Source: 20CM-4-69-16 sp035637455
GTDB lineage: Bacteria > Gemmatimonadota > Gemmatimonadetes > Gemmatimonadales > GWC2-71-9
Length of the DNA stretch: 44,970 nt
Direction of reading: 5' to 3'
Assembly: GCA_035637455.1 (NCBI GenBank)
Contig: DASPXE010000182.1
Span: 1-44,970 of the forward strand
Shown: piece by piece, positions 1-7,611 of the stretch
Position numbering within the stretch: position 1 is the first letter of the stretch
Layout of the letters: the number at the start of each line of letters is the position of its first letter
The notes under the pieces: model-generated
Databases searched by the model: none
What the model was told of the DNA's origin: nothing
Seen by the model: the letters and a program-made list of their open reading frames with translations, nothing else
Program-made: the position numbers and the translations under genes

Positions 1-34
1 TGCGGACCCGCTCAATCAGGTCGCGGCTTGACAT
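1..34 (-). CDS. N-terminal fragment of a leftward gene, possibly DNA primase
   Basis: Reading leftward from an ATG at 34, the first eleven codons give MSSRDLIERVR before the window ends. A purine-rich ribosome binding site (GGGGAG, complement of 41-46) lies six bases before the ATG, which supports a true start. Bacterial DnaG primases often open with a similar [DE]-x-I-E-R-[IV]-[RK] segment, so primase is a reasonable guess, but eleven residues cannot prove it. The gene is divergent from the macrodomain gene. The 200-bp gap between them shows no hairpin or other gene that I can support. Confidence 0.4.
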   Translation of the reverse strand, partial: MSSRDLIERVR

Positions 35-220
35 CGCTCACTCCCCGTCCTACCAGCGGGCCGCGGGCGCTCCGCACGCGGCGCCCCCTGGCGAACCTCA
101 ACAATAGGGTCCCCTGCGGAGGGGTGCCAGAAGGTCCGGAAGTCGAGCGGCGGCGACGCTTCTGCCCATTATCCGCGGGCGAAGTCAGGCGGGCGTCAAG
201 CCGATTTGCGCAGACAGGGC

Positions 221-226
221 TAGGAT
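221..226 (+). promoter_or_regulatory. Possible -10 box of the macrodomain gene
   Basis: TAGGAT lies exactly ten bases before the ATG at 237, the same hexamer and spacing as upstream of sufR (36816-36821). Transcription would start within a few bases of the initiation codon. I see no good -35 box at 16-18 bp, so the call rests on the parallel with sufR. An AGGA that could act as a short ribosome binding site follows directly. Confidence 0.3.
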
Positions 227-236
227 AGGACGCACC

Positions 237-740
237 ATGCCGAAGATCGAAGCCGTCCAAGGCGATATCACCGAGCAGCGGGTCGACGCCATCGTCAACG
301 CGGCGAACACTACCTTGCTCGGCGGCGGCGGTGTGGATGGCGCCATCCACCGCGCGGCCGGACCCCAGCTGCTCGAGGAATGCAGCCAGCTCGGCGGCTG
401 CCCCACGGGCGAAGCGCGTCTCACGCGGGGCTACCGCCTTCCGGCCAGGTACGTAATCCACACGGTGGGCCCTGTGTGGAGCGGTGGCACGCGGCGCGAG
501 CCGGAGCTGCTACGCAGTTGCTACGGCAATTCTCTCAAGCTCGCGCGCGCGCACGGCATCAGGTCGATCGCCTTTCCGTCCATCAGCACCGGGGCGTATC
601 GCTATCCGATCGAGCAAGCGGCCGCGATCGCCGTAGAGGCGGTCCGGCGGGAGCTGGCGCAGCCGACAACGCTTGCACTGGTCCGGTTCGTGTGTTTCAG
701 CGCGGGGGACCTCGAAGTGTATCGGAGGATGGTGGGGTGA
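237..740 (+). CDS. Macrodomain protein (MacroD/YmdB type ADP-ribose hydrolase)
   Basis: The 167-residue protein is a single macrodomain. It carries the adenosine-binding GDIT near residues 9-12, the NAAN motif at 21-24, the glycine-rich GGGGVDGAIH loop at 29-38 and the phosphate-binding PSISTGAYRYP loop around 113-123. All match the MacroD class, which removes ADP-ribose from acidic residues and deacetylates O-acetyl-ADP-ribose in the cytoplasm. Length is normal for a stand-alone domain. There is no partner ADP-ribosyltransferase nearby, so general housekeeping of ADP-ribose adducts is more likely than a toxin-antitoxin role. Its last 44 bp overlap the end of the convergent small membrane protein gene. 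Confidence 0.9.
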   Translation: MPKIEAVQGDITEQRVDAIVNAANTTLLGGGGVDGAIHRAAGPQLLEECSQLGGCPTGEARLTRGYRLPARYVIHTVGPVWSGGTRREPELLRSCYGNSLKLARAHGIRSIAFPSISTGAYRYPIEQAAAIAVEAVRRELAQPTTLALVRFVCFSAGDLEVYRRMVG

Positions 741-1032
741 GCCGCTCGAGACCCGCCCGCGCCGCGGCGACGTACCGTGCGATCGTCGAGTCGCCGCCGG
801 CCCCGACGGCCGCGATAAACCGATACCCCACCATCGCGCTTGGCCGGTCGCCGTGCGCCTCGGCGTCGCGCGCGCGCTGCAACACCTTTGCGAGCGTCGC
901 CGGGTCGCGGTAGAGGAGGCCGGGGTCGCTGTGCGCACGGCGGACGAAGCGTCGGAAGGTGATCGCGCCCCCAGCGGCCAGCATTACGGCGACCACGCCC
1001 AGTGCCAGCCCCAGCCGTACCGATCGCCTCAT
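697..1032 (-). CDS. Small membrane-anchored hypothetical protein
   Basis: This 111-residue protein starts MRRSVRLGLALGVVAVMLAAGG, a positively charged end followed by one hydrophobic segment (about residues 6-26), so it is probably an inner-membrane anchor or uncleaved signal. The rest is a charged, alanine- and arginine-rich helical stretch with an LLYRDPATLAKVLQRARDAE segment. I recognise no family. Its ATG overlaps the stop of the M28 peptidase gene as ATGA (1029-1032), so the two are translationally coupled and probably serve one pathway. The 3' end runs under the convergent macrodomain gene. Confidence 0.6.
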   Translation of the reverse strand: MRRSVRLGLALGVVAVMLAAGGAITFRRFVRRAHSDPGLLYRDPATLAKVLQRARDAEAHGDRPSAMVGYRFIAAVGAGGDSTIARYVAAARAGLERLTPPSSDTLRGPPR

Positions 1033-2000
1033 GTCGTTGCAGGCGCCGCGATTTGCACTACGGCGCCCGCCGTCGCCACGGTCACGTTTGCCATGAAATT
1101 GAAATCGAGCATGGCACTCGTGTCGCTCGCCTGGTGGTAATGCGGGTTCCGGAGGAACGCCGTGTCCGTGAGCATCAACGAGGGGTAGCGAGCGTCCCAG
1201 AACGACGCGTTGTCGGAGAGTCGGGTGAGCGGCAGCAGCCAGCCGCGCAGCCGCGTCCGGTAGGGGACGATCGGCAGCTCGGGCGCCGCGGCTCGCGCGC
1301 CGGCGACGAATCGCTCGAGCAGCTGCCGCGAGCGACCATCGCCCACCGCCGCGAGGAAGTTCCCCTCCCGCGGCACGTCGATCCCGAGGAACGGCGGGAC
1401 GATCTGGCTCCCGGGAGTCGGGTCTCGGTAGCCCACCATTTCGAGGATCAGCGCGCCGCTAAGCCGGTCGCCTGCGGCGCGGCGCGCACGGGCGAGCGCC
1501 CGGCTCCCCACGCGGTAGGTGCCAGTGATGGTTTGCAGCTCCTCGAGATCGAAGCCGACGAACTCGACCCCCGCCGCCGGCGCGTGCGGAAGGACCTGCC
1601 GGGCGCACTCGATCAGTGCGGCCACGCCGCTGGCGTTGTCGTCGGCGCCGGGAGTATGAGCGGTCGAGTCGAAGTGCGCGCCGACGAGCAGACGCGGGCG
1701 CAGCGGGTCGCGCCCGGGCAGGACGCCGACGACGTTGTGATACGTGCGGCCGCGGAACGCGAAGGGGGCAAGCTCGACGACGAGACCGAGCGCGCGGAGC
1801 TCGGCGGCGACGTAGTCCCGCGCGGCGCGGTGGCGGGCAGGGGTAGCGGCCGGGTGACGCACGCCTTCGAGTGTCTGAACGTGCCGCCGCAGCCGCGTGG
1901 CGAGGTCGGCGCGTTGACGCGGGGTTGAGGCGTCTCCTGCCGGCGCGGCGGCTTGGTGGCTCGGGACCCGGGAATCTTGACCCGACGTTGATGGCCTCAC
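1029..2000 (-). CDS. M28-family zinc aminopeptidase
   Basis: The 323-residue protein has the M28 di-zinc layout: VGAHFDS with H109 and D111, GADDNASG at 118-125 with the bridging Asp121, the catalytic pair E153-E154 in DLEE, E187 in EMVGY where the second zinc ligand sits, and H289 in HYHQASDT. These peptidases release N-terminal residues or act as glutaminyl cyclases; which of the two cannot be told here. The GTG at 2000 is the most upstream start and gives about 25 low-complexity residues, with no clear signal peptide, so a shorter start or a cytoplasmic location is possible. It is coupled to the small membrane protein downstream and divergent from the AraC-type gene 17 bp away. Confidence 0.85.
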   Translation of the reverse strand: MRPSTSGQDSRVPSHQAAAPAGDASTPRQRADLATRLRRHVQTLEGVRHPAATPARHRAARDYVAAELRALGLVVELAPFAFRGRTYHNVVGVLPGRDPLRPRLLVGAHFDSTAHTPGADDNASGVAALIECARQVLPHAPAAGVEFVGFDLEELQTITGTYRVGSRALARARRAAGDRLSGALILEMVGYRDPTPGSQIVPPFLGIDVPREGNFLAAVGDGRSRQLLERFVAGARAAAPELPIVPYRTRLRGWLLPLTRLSDNASFWDARYPSLMLTDTAFLRNPHYHQASDTSAMLDFNFMANVTVATAGAVVQIAAPATT

Positions 2001-2017
2001 GCTAACGTCTCCCCAGC

Positions 2018-2881
2018 ATGGTGACCGTGTGCACTGTCCTCCCGCCGCCCGAGCGCCCGCGCGTCGACGCCGCGGGGGACGGCTGCTTCACGACGCTGCA
2101 TGCCAACTCCCTGCGGGACGCGCTGCATGCGGCTCGCCGCAAGCCGGTAGACGCGCTGGTGCTCTCGGTGCACCGCTGTCACGGCGAGGAGTTGCCCGTC
2201 GTCGCCCGCTTCGTGCGAGAGTTTCCCGCGATCCCCGCGGTCGCACTGGTCTCGCGCCACGACTGCGACGTCACCGAGACGCTGCTCAAGCTCGGGGCGA
2301 CGGGCGTGCGCACGGCGGTCGACTGCACCGAGGCCGCCGGCTGGCGCCGGTTGCGCGACCTGCTCGCGCACCCCGCCTCACCCGTGGCGGCGCGCATCCT
2401 GGCGCGGGTGGTGCCCGCGCTCGAGGACGCGCCTGAGGACGTGCGCGTGTTCTTCGAGGCCCTGGCGCGCCTCGCACCGGTCGTGAGCACGGTACGCGGC
2501 CTCGCCCGCCACCTCCGCATCTGCCCCAGCACGCTGATGTCGCGCTTCTACCGGGTGGGCCTCCCCTCTCCCAAGACCTATCTCGCGGGGATGCGGTTGC
2601 TGCACGCCGCCCATCTCTTCCTCAACCCCGGGCTCTCGGTCTCCGACGTCGCCTATCGGCTCGACTACTCCTCGCCCCAGAGCTTCGGCCGGCACCTGAA
2701 AGCGATGCTGGGCGTCACGGCCGGGGAGTTTCGCCGCCGCTTCCCCTTCGATGTGTCGCTCGAGCGCTATGTGGACCTGCTCGTCACCCCGTACCGGGAT
2801 ATCCTGCGCGCGTTTCACCCCCTCAACGCGGGGATGTGGGACCAAGGCCCGAACGCGGCTCGTGTATCCCGGGCGGGGTGA
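2018..2881 (+). CDS. AraC-family regulator with degenerate receiver-like N-terminus
   Basis: The last third of the 287 residues (about 165-250) is an AraC/XylS double helix-turn-helix: a first helix pair around VRGLARHLRICPSTLMSRF and the second in LSVSDVAYRLDYSSPQSFGRHLKAMLG. The first 120 residues resemble a receiver fold (ALVLSV, PAVALVS, LLKLGATGVRTAVD), but the phosphate-accepting Asp pocket is not recognisable, so it likely responds to something other than a histidine kinase. The ATG at 2018 faces the M28 gene across a 17-bp gap, so it may control that operon. The stop codon abuts the stop of the convergent methyl-accepting gene exactly. Confidence 0.8.
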   Translation: MVTVCTVLPPPERPRVDAAGDGCFTTLHANSLRDALHAARRKPVDALVLSVHRCHGEELPVVARFVREFPAIPAVALVSRHDCDVTETLLKLGATGVRTAVDCTEAAGWRRLRDLLAHPASPVAARILARVVPALEDAPEDVRVFFEALARLAPVVSTVRGLARHLRICPSTLMSRFYRVGLPSPKTYLAGMRLLHAAHLFLNPGLSVSDVAYRLDYSSPQSFGRHLKAMLGVTAGEFRRRFPFDVSLERYVDLLVTPYRDILRAFHPLNAGMWDQGPNAARVSRAG

Positions 2882-4591
2882 TCAGTCGGCCGCGGCGCGG
2901 GCGACGGGCTCCTGCCGCTCCTGCTCGCGCCGCAGGACGGAGAAGCGGGCGATACTCGCCCGCAACCGCTCGGCGAGTTGGGCGAGCTGTTGCGACGTCG
3001 CCGTGAGGTCGCCCATGGACGTGATCTGGGCCTGCGTGGCGGCCGCCGCGCCGTCGGCACTCTGGGAGGAGCCGCTCGAGATCGCCGCGACCTGCTGTAG
3101 CGACTGCGCCAGCTCGGCGAGCCGCTGAGCCTGGCCGCGCGACACGTCCGCCGTGGCGTTTACGAGGTCGCCCACGAGCTCGATGCCCCGGTGCAGCTCC
3201 TGGAGGGCGCCGTCCGCCTCGGCCGCGACAGCGCCGATGTCGCGCACTTTTGCTTCCCCCGACTGCATCGCCCGTGCGGCCGCATCGATCCCGGCCCGCA
3301 GCTCGGACACGAGCTCCGCAACCTCGCGGGCCGATTTGCCGGCCTCCCCCGCGAGCGAGCGAACCTCGTCCGCCACTACGGCGAACCCCTCGCCGTGCTC
3401 TTCGGCGCGCGCGGCTTCGATCGCCGCGTTGAGCGCGAGCAGGTGGGTCTGCCGGGCGATGCGGGCGATCGTCTGCGCGAACCCCCCGATCCGCTCGGAC
3501 ATCCCCGACAGCCCGGCCACGGTGGACGCGGTGGCGCGCACCTCGTCGCCCACAGCGCGCAGCGTCTGGCTCGCCCGTGCTACCCGCTCCCGCCCCCGCT
3601 GCGCCGCCGCCACGAGCCGGGCCGCGTCCACCCGCATCGACTCGGCCCGGACCCGCAGCGACTCCGCCTGGTCGGCCGCCTTCGCGCTCTCGCCTCGTGC
3701 TGCCTCCGCCAGCCCCCGCTGCGTGGCGAGGTCGCGGGCGAGCTGCTGCGCCGTGTGCGTCACGGTCTCGGACGTGGCATGCAGCTCCTCGGCCGACGCC
3801 GCGAGCTGCTCCGCGAATGCCGCGACCTCGTCCGCCTCCCGCTGCACTGTCGAGATGGTCGCGCCGATCTCCCCGAGCATGCGGTTGAAGCTCTTCTCGA
3901 GAAAGCCGAGCTCGTCGGATTCCTCGGCGGGGGCGCGCACTGCGAGCTGGCCCTGCTCCGCTTCGCTCATCACGTCTCGCGCCTCGCGGATGCGCCGGAT
4001 CAAGGTGGCCGGGATCTGCTTCAGCGCCCAGGCCACCGTGATGAATCCCACGGTCTCGAGTCCTGCCGCTGTGAGGCCAGCGGTGTCCCCATACAGCACG
4101 CCATGGAGGTAGCTCGCTCCGAGATAGGCCAGGGCCGCCGTCAGCACGAGAAAGTTGCCGACGGTATGCCCCTGGTCGAACGCGTAGGGGAGCACGGCGA
4201 TTAAGAACGCCACTACGAAGCCGCCGTGGCCGAACCACACGACAAGCACGCCGACCAGCAGCACGTCCAGCAGCGCGAGCACGTAGATGAGCCACCAGCG
4301 GTACCAGCCGCGCTCGTTGATGATGCCGAGCAGGGCGTTAAGAACGAGCCCGCCGCCGCCCAGCAGCACCATCGTTCCCGGCCGCGTGCGCACCGCTCCG
4401 AACCCCCACCCGATGATCCCGAGGGGGAGCCCGAGGCCCACGAGCCACCAGCGACGGCGCAGGCTGCGCGCGATCGTCTCGAGGTCCTTGAGCCGCTGCT
4501 CGAGCCCCGTGGCGTCGTCTTTCCAGCCACGCATCCGGGAGGCGAGCGAGCCCCGCCCCTGCAGCGTGTCGGGGAGTGTCACGAGGAACAT
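2882..4591 (-). CDS. Methyl-accepting chemotaxis-type protein with integral membrane sensor
   Basis: Of 569 residues, about 45-210 hold five or six hydrophobic helices with very short loops (WWLVGLGLPLGIIGWG, LIYVLALLDVLLVGVLVVW, FVVAFLIAVLPYAFDQG and others), so there is no large periplasmic ligand domain. A HAMP-like segment follows near 205-260 (RRIREARDVMSEAEQG through ELGFLEKSFNRMLGEI). A long coiled coil ends in the conserved hairpin tip IARQTHLLALNAAIEAARA with GEGFAVVADEVRSLA, the CheA/CheW contact region. It probably senses a membrane or cytoplasmic state and not a diffusing ligand. No che genes lie in the window. It follows pyrE on the same strand after 86 bp; the ribosome binding site before 4591 is weak. 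Confidence 0.85.
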   Translation of the reverse strand: MFLVTLPDTLQGRGSLASRMRGWKDDATGLEQRLKDLETIARSLRRRWWLVGLGLPLGIIGWGFGAVRTRPGTMVLLGGGGLVLNALLGIINERGWYRWWLIYVLALLDVLLVGVLVVWFGHGGFVVAFLIAVLPYAFDQGHTVGNFLVLTAALAYLGASYLHGVLYGDTAGLTAAGLETVGFITVAWALKQIPATLIRRIREARDVMSEAEQGQLAVRAPAEESDELGFLEKSFNRMLGEIGATISTVQREADEVAAFAEQLAASAEELHATSETVTHTAQQLARDLATQRGLAEAARGESAKAADQAESLRVRAESMRVDAARLVAAAQRGRERVARASQTLRAVGDEVRATASTVAGLSGMSERIGGFAQTIARIARQTHLLALNAAIEAARAEEHGEGFAVVADEVRSLAGEAGKSAREVAELVSELRAGIDAAARAMQSGEAKVRDIGAVAAEADGALQELHRGIELVGDLVNATADVSRGQAQRLAELAQSLQQVAAISSGSSQSADGAAAATQAQITSMGDLTATSQQLAQLAERLRASIARFSVLRREQERQEPVARAAAD

Positions 4592-4677
4592 CTTACACCA
4601 GTTGTCCCGAGAGGGGGAGAATCCTGCTGCGCCGGGCGGCTGGCGCGCTGCTCAGCGGGACTAAGAGCAGTGCGACA

Positions 4678-5250
4678 TTACTGCGCGGCGTCGCGGAGGC
4701 CGAGCTGCGTCGCGGTGACCAAGACCTCCAGCCGGTAGCCGGCCGTCTCGAGCGCGGCGCGCCCCCCTTCCTCGCGGTCCACCACCGCGAGCACGCCGAG
4801 GACGCGCCCCCCTGCGCCTTCGACCGCCCGGATCGCCTCCAGCGCCGATTGGCCGGTGGTGATCACGTCTTCCACGATCACCGCCGCCGCGCCGGGGGCG
4901 AAGCATCCTTCGATTCGCTGCGCGGTGCCGTGGGCCTTGGCCTGCTTGCGAACGGTGAAGGCGTCGAGTGCCGGCCCTCGTACCACGCTGGCCGCAGCGA
5001 TGGCGAAAGCGACAGGGTCGGCGCCGAGCGTGAGCCCTCCTACCAGCTGGGGCTGCCACCCGGCGGTCGCGAACCGCGCGAGGGCGAGGGGGCCGATGAC
5101 CGCCAGGCCTTCCGCCGACATGGTCGTGCGGCGGGCGTCGATGTAAAAGCTCGAGCGGCGGCCGGACGCGAGCACGAAGTCGCCTCGCGTTAGGGAGCGG
5201 GCGCGCAGCAGGTCGCGCAGGCGCTGTTCGAGGGGGGTGGTTGGGCTCAC
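4678..5250 (-). CDS. pyrE: Orotate phosphoribosyltransferase
   Basis: The 190-residue protein catalyses orotate plus PRPP to orotidine monophosphate in pyrimidine synthesis. The PRPP-binding motif VIVEDVITTGQSA spans about 124-136. The flexible catalytic loop RKQAKAHG (101-108) supplies K105 and H107, and FYIDARRTT near 35-43 is the usual orotate-side segment. The start is a GTG at 5250 nested inside ATGTGA, so an out-of-frame ATG-stop pair overlaps the true start; no clear Shine-Dalgarno sequence is present. A perfect 10-bp inverted repeat lies 13 bp upstream (5263-5286) and may govern expression. The kinase gene lies just upstream on the same strand. Confidence 0.93.
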   Translation of the reverse strand: MSPTTPLEQRLRDLLRARSLTRGDFVLASGRRSSFYIDARRTTMSAEGLAVIGPLALARFATAGWQPQLVGGLTLGADPVAFAIAAASVVRGPALDAFTVRKQAKAHGTAQRIEGCFAPGAAAVIVEDVITTGQSALEAIRAVEGAGGRVLGVLAVVDREEGGRAALETAGYRLEVLVTATQLGLRDAAQ

Positions 5251-5262
5251 ATCGCTGGAGTA

Positions 5263-5286
5263 TAGTAGTAGCGACTGCTACTACTA
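5263..5286. repeat. Perfect 10-bp inverted repeat in the pyrE leader
   Basis: Arms TAGTAGTAGC (5263-5272) and GCTACTACTA (5277-5286) flank the 4-base loop GACT. In the leftward transcript it forms a tight hairpin 12 bases before the pyrE GTG and 7 bases after the kinase stop. There is no T-run, so it is not a standard intrinsic terminator. An operator for a dimeric regulator, or a leader hairpin that hides the pyrE start, are the likely roles. Confidence 0.6.
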
Positions 5287-5293
5287 CATGATT

Positions 5294-6202
5294 TCATCGC
5301 CGCCGACCGACGGCACGCTTGAGGGCGTCGAGCAGTCCGCCACCCTTGGGGGCGGGGCCGGCGGCGATCCCCGCCTCCACCTCTGCGGCGAACGCCACCA
5401 CGGTGGGCTGTCGCTTGGCGGGATCGCGCGCCAGCCCCCGCATGACGGCGGCCTCGAGCGCTGCGGGGAACTCGAGCCCCGCTACCGCTTGGTTCAGCGG
5501 CACCGGAGCCGCCGTCAGCAGCTGCTGGAACAGCTCCCGCGGGGTGCGCCCCGTGTAGGGGTGGACGCCGGTGAGCAGCCAGTATGTGATCGTGGCGAGG
5601 CTGAAGATGTCGGCCCGGCCGTCCACCAGTTCCCCGGAGAGGGCTTCGGGTGCCACGTATTGGAGCGTCCCCACGAAGAACCCGGTCCGGGTGAGCCGCT
5701 CTTCAGCCGGCAGCTCCGCGTCCCGCGCGATCCCGAAGTCGAGCAGCTTGACCCGCTCGGTCGCCTCGTCATGAATGATATTCTCGGGTTTCAGGTCCCG
5801 GTGGATGATGCCCGCCTGGTGGGCCGCGCTCAAGGCGTCCGCGAGCTGGCCTACCAGGTGCCCGACCTGCGCCGGAGCGAGGCGCTCCGCACGGTGTACG
5901 TAATCGGCGAGAGATTTCCCGTCCGCCCATTCCAGCGCGAGGTAATGCAGACCGTCGGCCTCGCCGTATTCGTAGGTGCGCACCACGCCCGGATGCCGGA
6001 CTCGCGAGCCGTAGCCGGCCTCCCGCAGGAAGCGTTTCACCGCCGTGGGGTCGCCCCGCAGACGCTGTCGCAATACCTTGAACGCGCAGGGGCCGCGCTC
6101 CGGGTGCTCGGCCCGGTAGACTTCGGCCGTGCCTCCCTCACCGACGCGCTCGAGGAGGCGGTAGCCGGCGATGGTCCGGCCGGCGAGGTTTTCGCTGGAC
6201 AT
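5294..6202 (-). CDS. Soluble Hanks-type Ser/Thr protein kinase
   Basis: From the ATG at 6202 the protein has 302 residues and is almost only kinase domain. The glycine loop is GEGGTAEV (21-28), the ATP-binding lysine is K42 in AFKVL, the catalytic loop is HRDLKPEN (134-141, base D136), the metal-binding DFG is at 155-157, and GTLQYVAPE marks the activation segment end. All catalytic residues are intact. No transmembrane helix or sensor domain follows; the tail is a short basic LLDALKRAVGRRR. An open reading frame continues upstream, but that extension is arginine-rich and overlaps the divergent GWxTD gene, so I chose 6202. Substrates are unknown; pyrE and the chemoreceptor-like gene follow on the same strand. 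Confidence 0.88.
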   Translation of the reverse strand: MSSENLAGRTIAGYRLLERVGEGGTAEVYRAEHPERGPCAFKVLRQRLRGDPTAVKRFLREAGYGSRVRHPGVVRTYEYGEADGLHYLALEWADGKSLADYVHRAERLAPAQVGHLVGQLADALSAAHQAGIIHRDLKPENIIHDEATERVKLLDFGIARDAELPAEERLTRTGFFVGTLQYVAPEALSGELVDGRADIFSLATITYWLLTGVHPYTGRTPRELFQQLLTAAPVPLNQAVAGLEFPAALEAAVMRGLARDPAKRQPTVVAFAAEVEAGIAAGPAPKGGGLLDALKRAVGRRR

Positions 6203-6243
6203 GGGAACGCGCGAAACTAACGTCCGGATTTGAGGTTGGGCAA

Positions 6244-7611
6244 GTGAGACGACTCGGGGAAGTGGCGCTGTTCGCAACGGTGGCGGCCGGCTGCGGCTCC
6301 TGGCAACGCGTCGGCACGGAACCGCGGCCGCAGCCCGGCACGGCGTTGCCGTCCCTGGCCGATGCGGGGACGCTGTACCGCCGCATGGGGTTTCTCGTCG
6401 CCGGGGCGCCCCTCCCCTTCGTGGCCGCCGTGCGCTACCTCGCCGACGCCACCCCCGACTCCACGCTGGCCGTGTTCGCCCTGTCGCTCGCGAACCACTC
6501 GCTGAGCTTCCAGCGTGACGGCAACGTGTTCGTCGCCCAGTACCACGTGGAGGTCGCGTTCCGCGCCGACACGGCACCGGCCCGGCAGATCGCGAGCGAT
6601 GAAACGGTGCGAATCCGTACGTTTCAGGAGACGCTGCGCGCCGATGAGAGTGTGATCTACCAGCAGTTCGTCGGCCTCCGCCCTGGCGTGTACACCGTGA
6701 CCGTCACAGTGCGGGACCGCAACGCCCCAGCCGCCACGCGCCAGGAGCGCGTGGATACGGTGCCGCGATTCGCAGGACGGGGGCTCAGCTCGCCGCTCCC
6801 CGTATACGAGGGCGCGGGGCGCACCAGCGTCGCCGGCCCGCCCAAGCTGCTCGTGAACCCGCGCGCGACGCTGCCCTTCGGCGGCGACACGCTGCGGTTC
6901 TACGTCGAGGCGTACGGGATGCCGCCCGGCGCGCGCCTCACCGCACGCGCCTTAGACCAGACAGGCACGGCCGTCGCACAGGACACCGTCGCACTCGCGG
7001 GCGACGGGCGCTTCGCGGCCACGCAGTTCACATTTCGCCCCGGCGATCTCCCGGTGGGAGAAGGGAGCGTCGAGGTCGCCGCGATCGTACCGGGCGGCAA
7101 CTCCCTCCCTGCCGTGCGGGCTCCCTTCGTGGTGAGCTTCTCGGATCAGTGGGCGATCACGAACTTCGACGAGATGATCAACCTGCTGCGCTACTTCGAC
7201 CGACAGGATTGGGTCGACAGCTTGCGCAAGGCCTCGGCCGCCGAGCGTCCCGGCGTGTGGCGCCGGTTCTACAAAGCCACCGATCCGGTGGCGCTGACGC
7301 CCGAGAACGAAGCGCTCGACCAGTACTTTCGGCGCGTCCAGGTCGCGAACGAGCGCTTCCGGGAGAGCGGTGATCCGGGCTGGATGACCGACCGGGGCGA
7401 GGTGTTCATCACGCTGGGCGATCCTGACGACGTATACGACGCCTCGAGCGATGTGTCGCGCAGCGGTGTGCGCTTGATTCGTTGGACCTTCACCAGCCTG
7501 CGGTTGACCCTCTTTTTCCAGGATCAGACCGGTTTCGGTCGCTTCCGGCTGACGCCGATGTCCCGCGCCGAGTTTCAACGCGTCCTCGCGCGGGTGCGCC
7601 GCGCGCAGTGA
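6244..7611 (+). CDS. GWxTD-domain lipoprotein
   Basis: The GTG at 6244 opens a signal MRRLGEVALFATVAAGCG, whose Cys17 sits in a lipobox-like A-A-G-C, so the mature protein is probably membrane-tethered outside the cytoplasm. The first 280 residues are beta-rich with several DTV/RFRADT-type segments. The C-terminal third holds the family signature GWMTDRGEVFITLGDPDDV starting at residue 379. The function of GWxTD proteins is not established. The stop overlaps the GTG of the transglycosylase gene (7608-7611), which argues for a shared role at the cell envelope. The gene is divergent from the kinase across a 41-bp gap. Confidence 0.85.
   Translation: MRRLGEVALFATVAAGCGSWQRVGTEPRPQPGTALPSLADAGTLYRRMGFLVAGAPLPFVAAVRYLADATPDSTLAVFALSLANHSLSFQRDGNVFVAQYHVEVAFRADTAPARQIASDETVRIRTFQETLRADESVIYQQFVGLRPGVYTVTVTVRDRNAPAATRQERVDTVPRFAGRGLSSPLPVYEGAGRTSVAGPPKLLVNPRATLPFGGDTLRFYVEAYGMPPGARLTARALDQTGTAVAQDTVALAGDGRFAATQFTFRPGDLPVGEGSVEVAAIVPGGNSLPAVRAPFVVSFSDQWAITNFDEMINLLRYFDRQDWVDSLRKASAAERPGVWRRFYKATDPVALTPENEALDQYFRRVQVANERFRESGDPGWMTDRGEVFITLGDPDDVYDASSDVSRSGVRLIRWTFTSLRLTLFFQDQTGFGRFRLTPMSRAEFQRVLARVRRAQ

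Noticed and set aside
237..740. Macrodomain gene as antitoxin of an ADP-ribosylating toxin pair
   Set aside because: No ART toxin or other small partner gene is adjacent on the same strand; the upstream gene is divergent and looks like primase.
6203..6577. Longer kinase N-terminus
   Set aside because: The extension is arginine- and proline-rich, overlaps the well-supported GWxTD gene and has no kinase family similarity.
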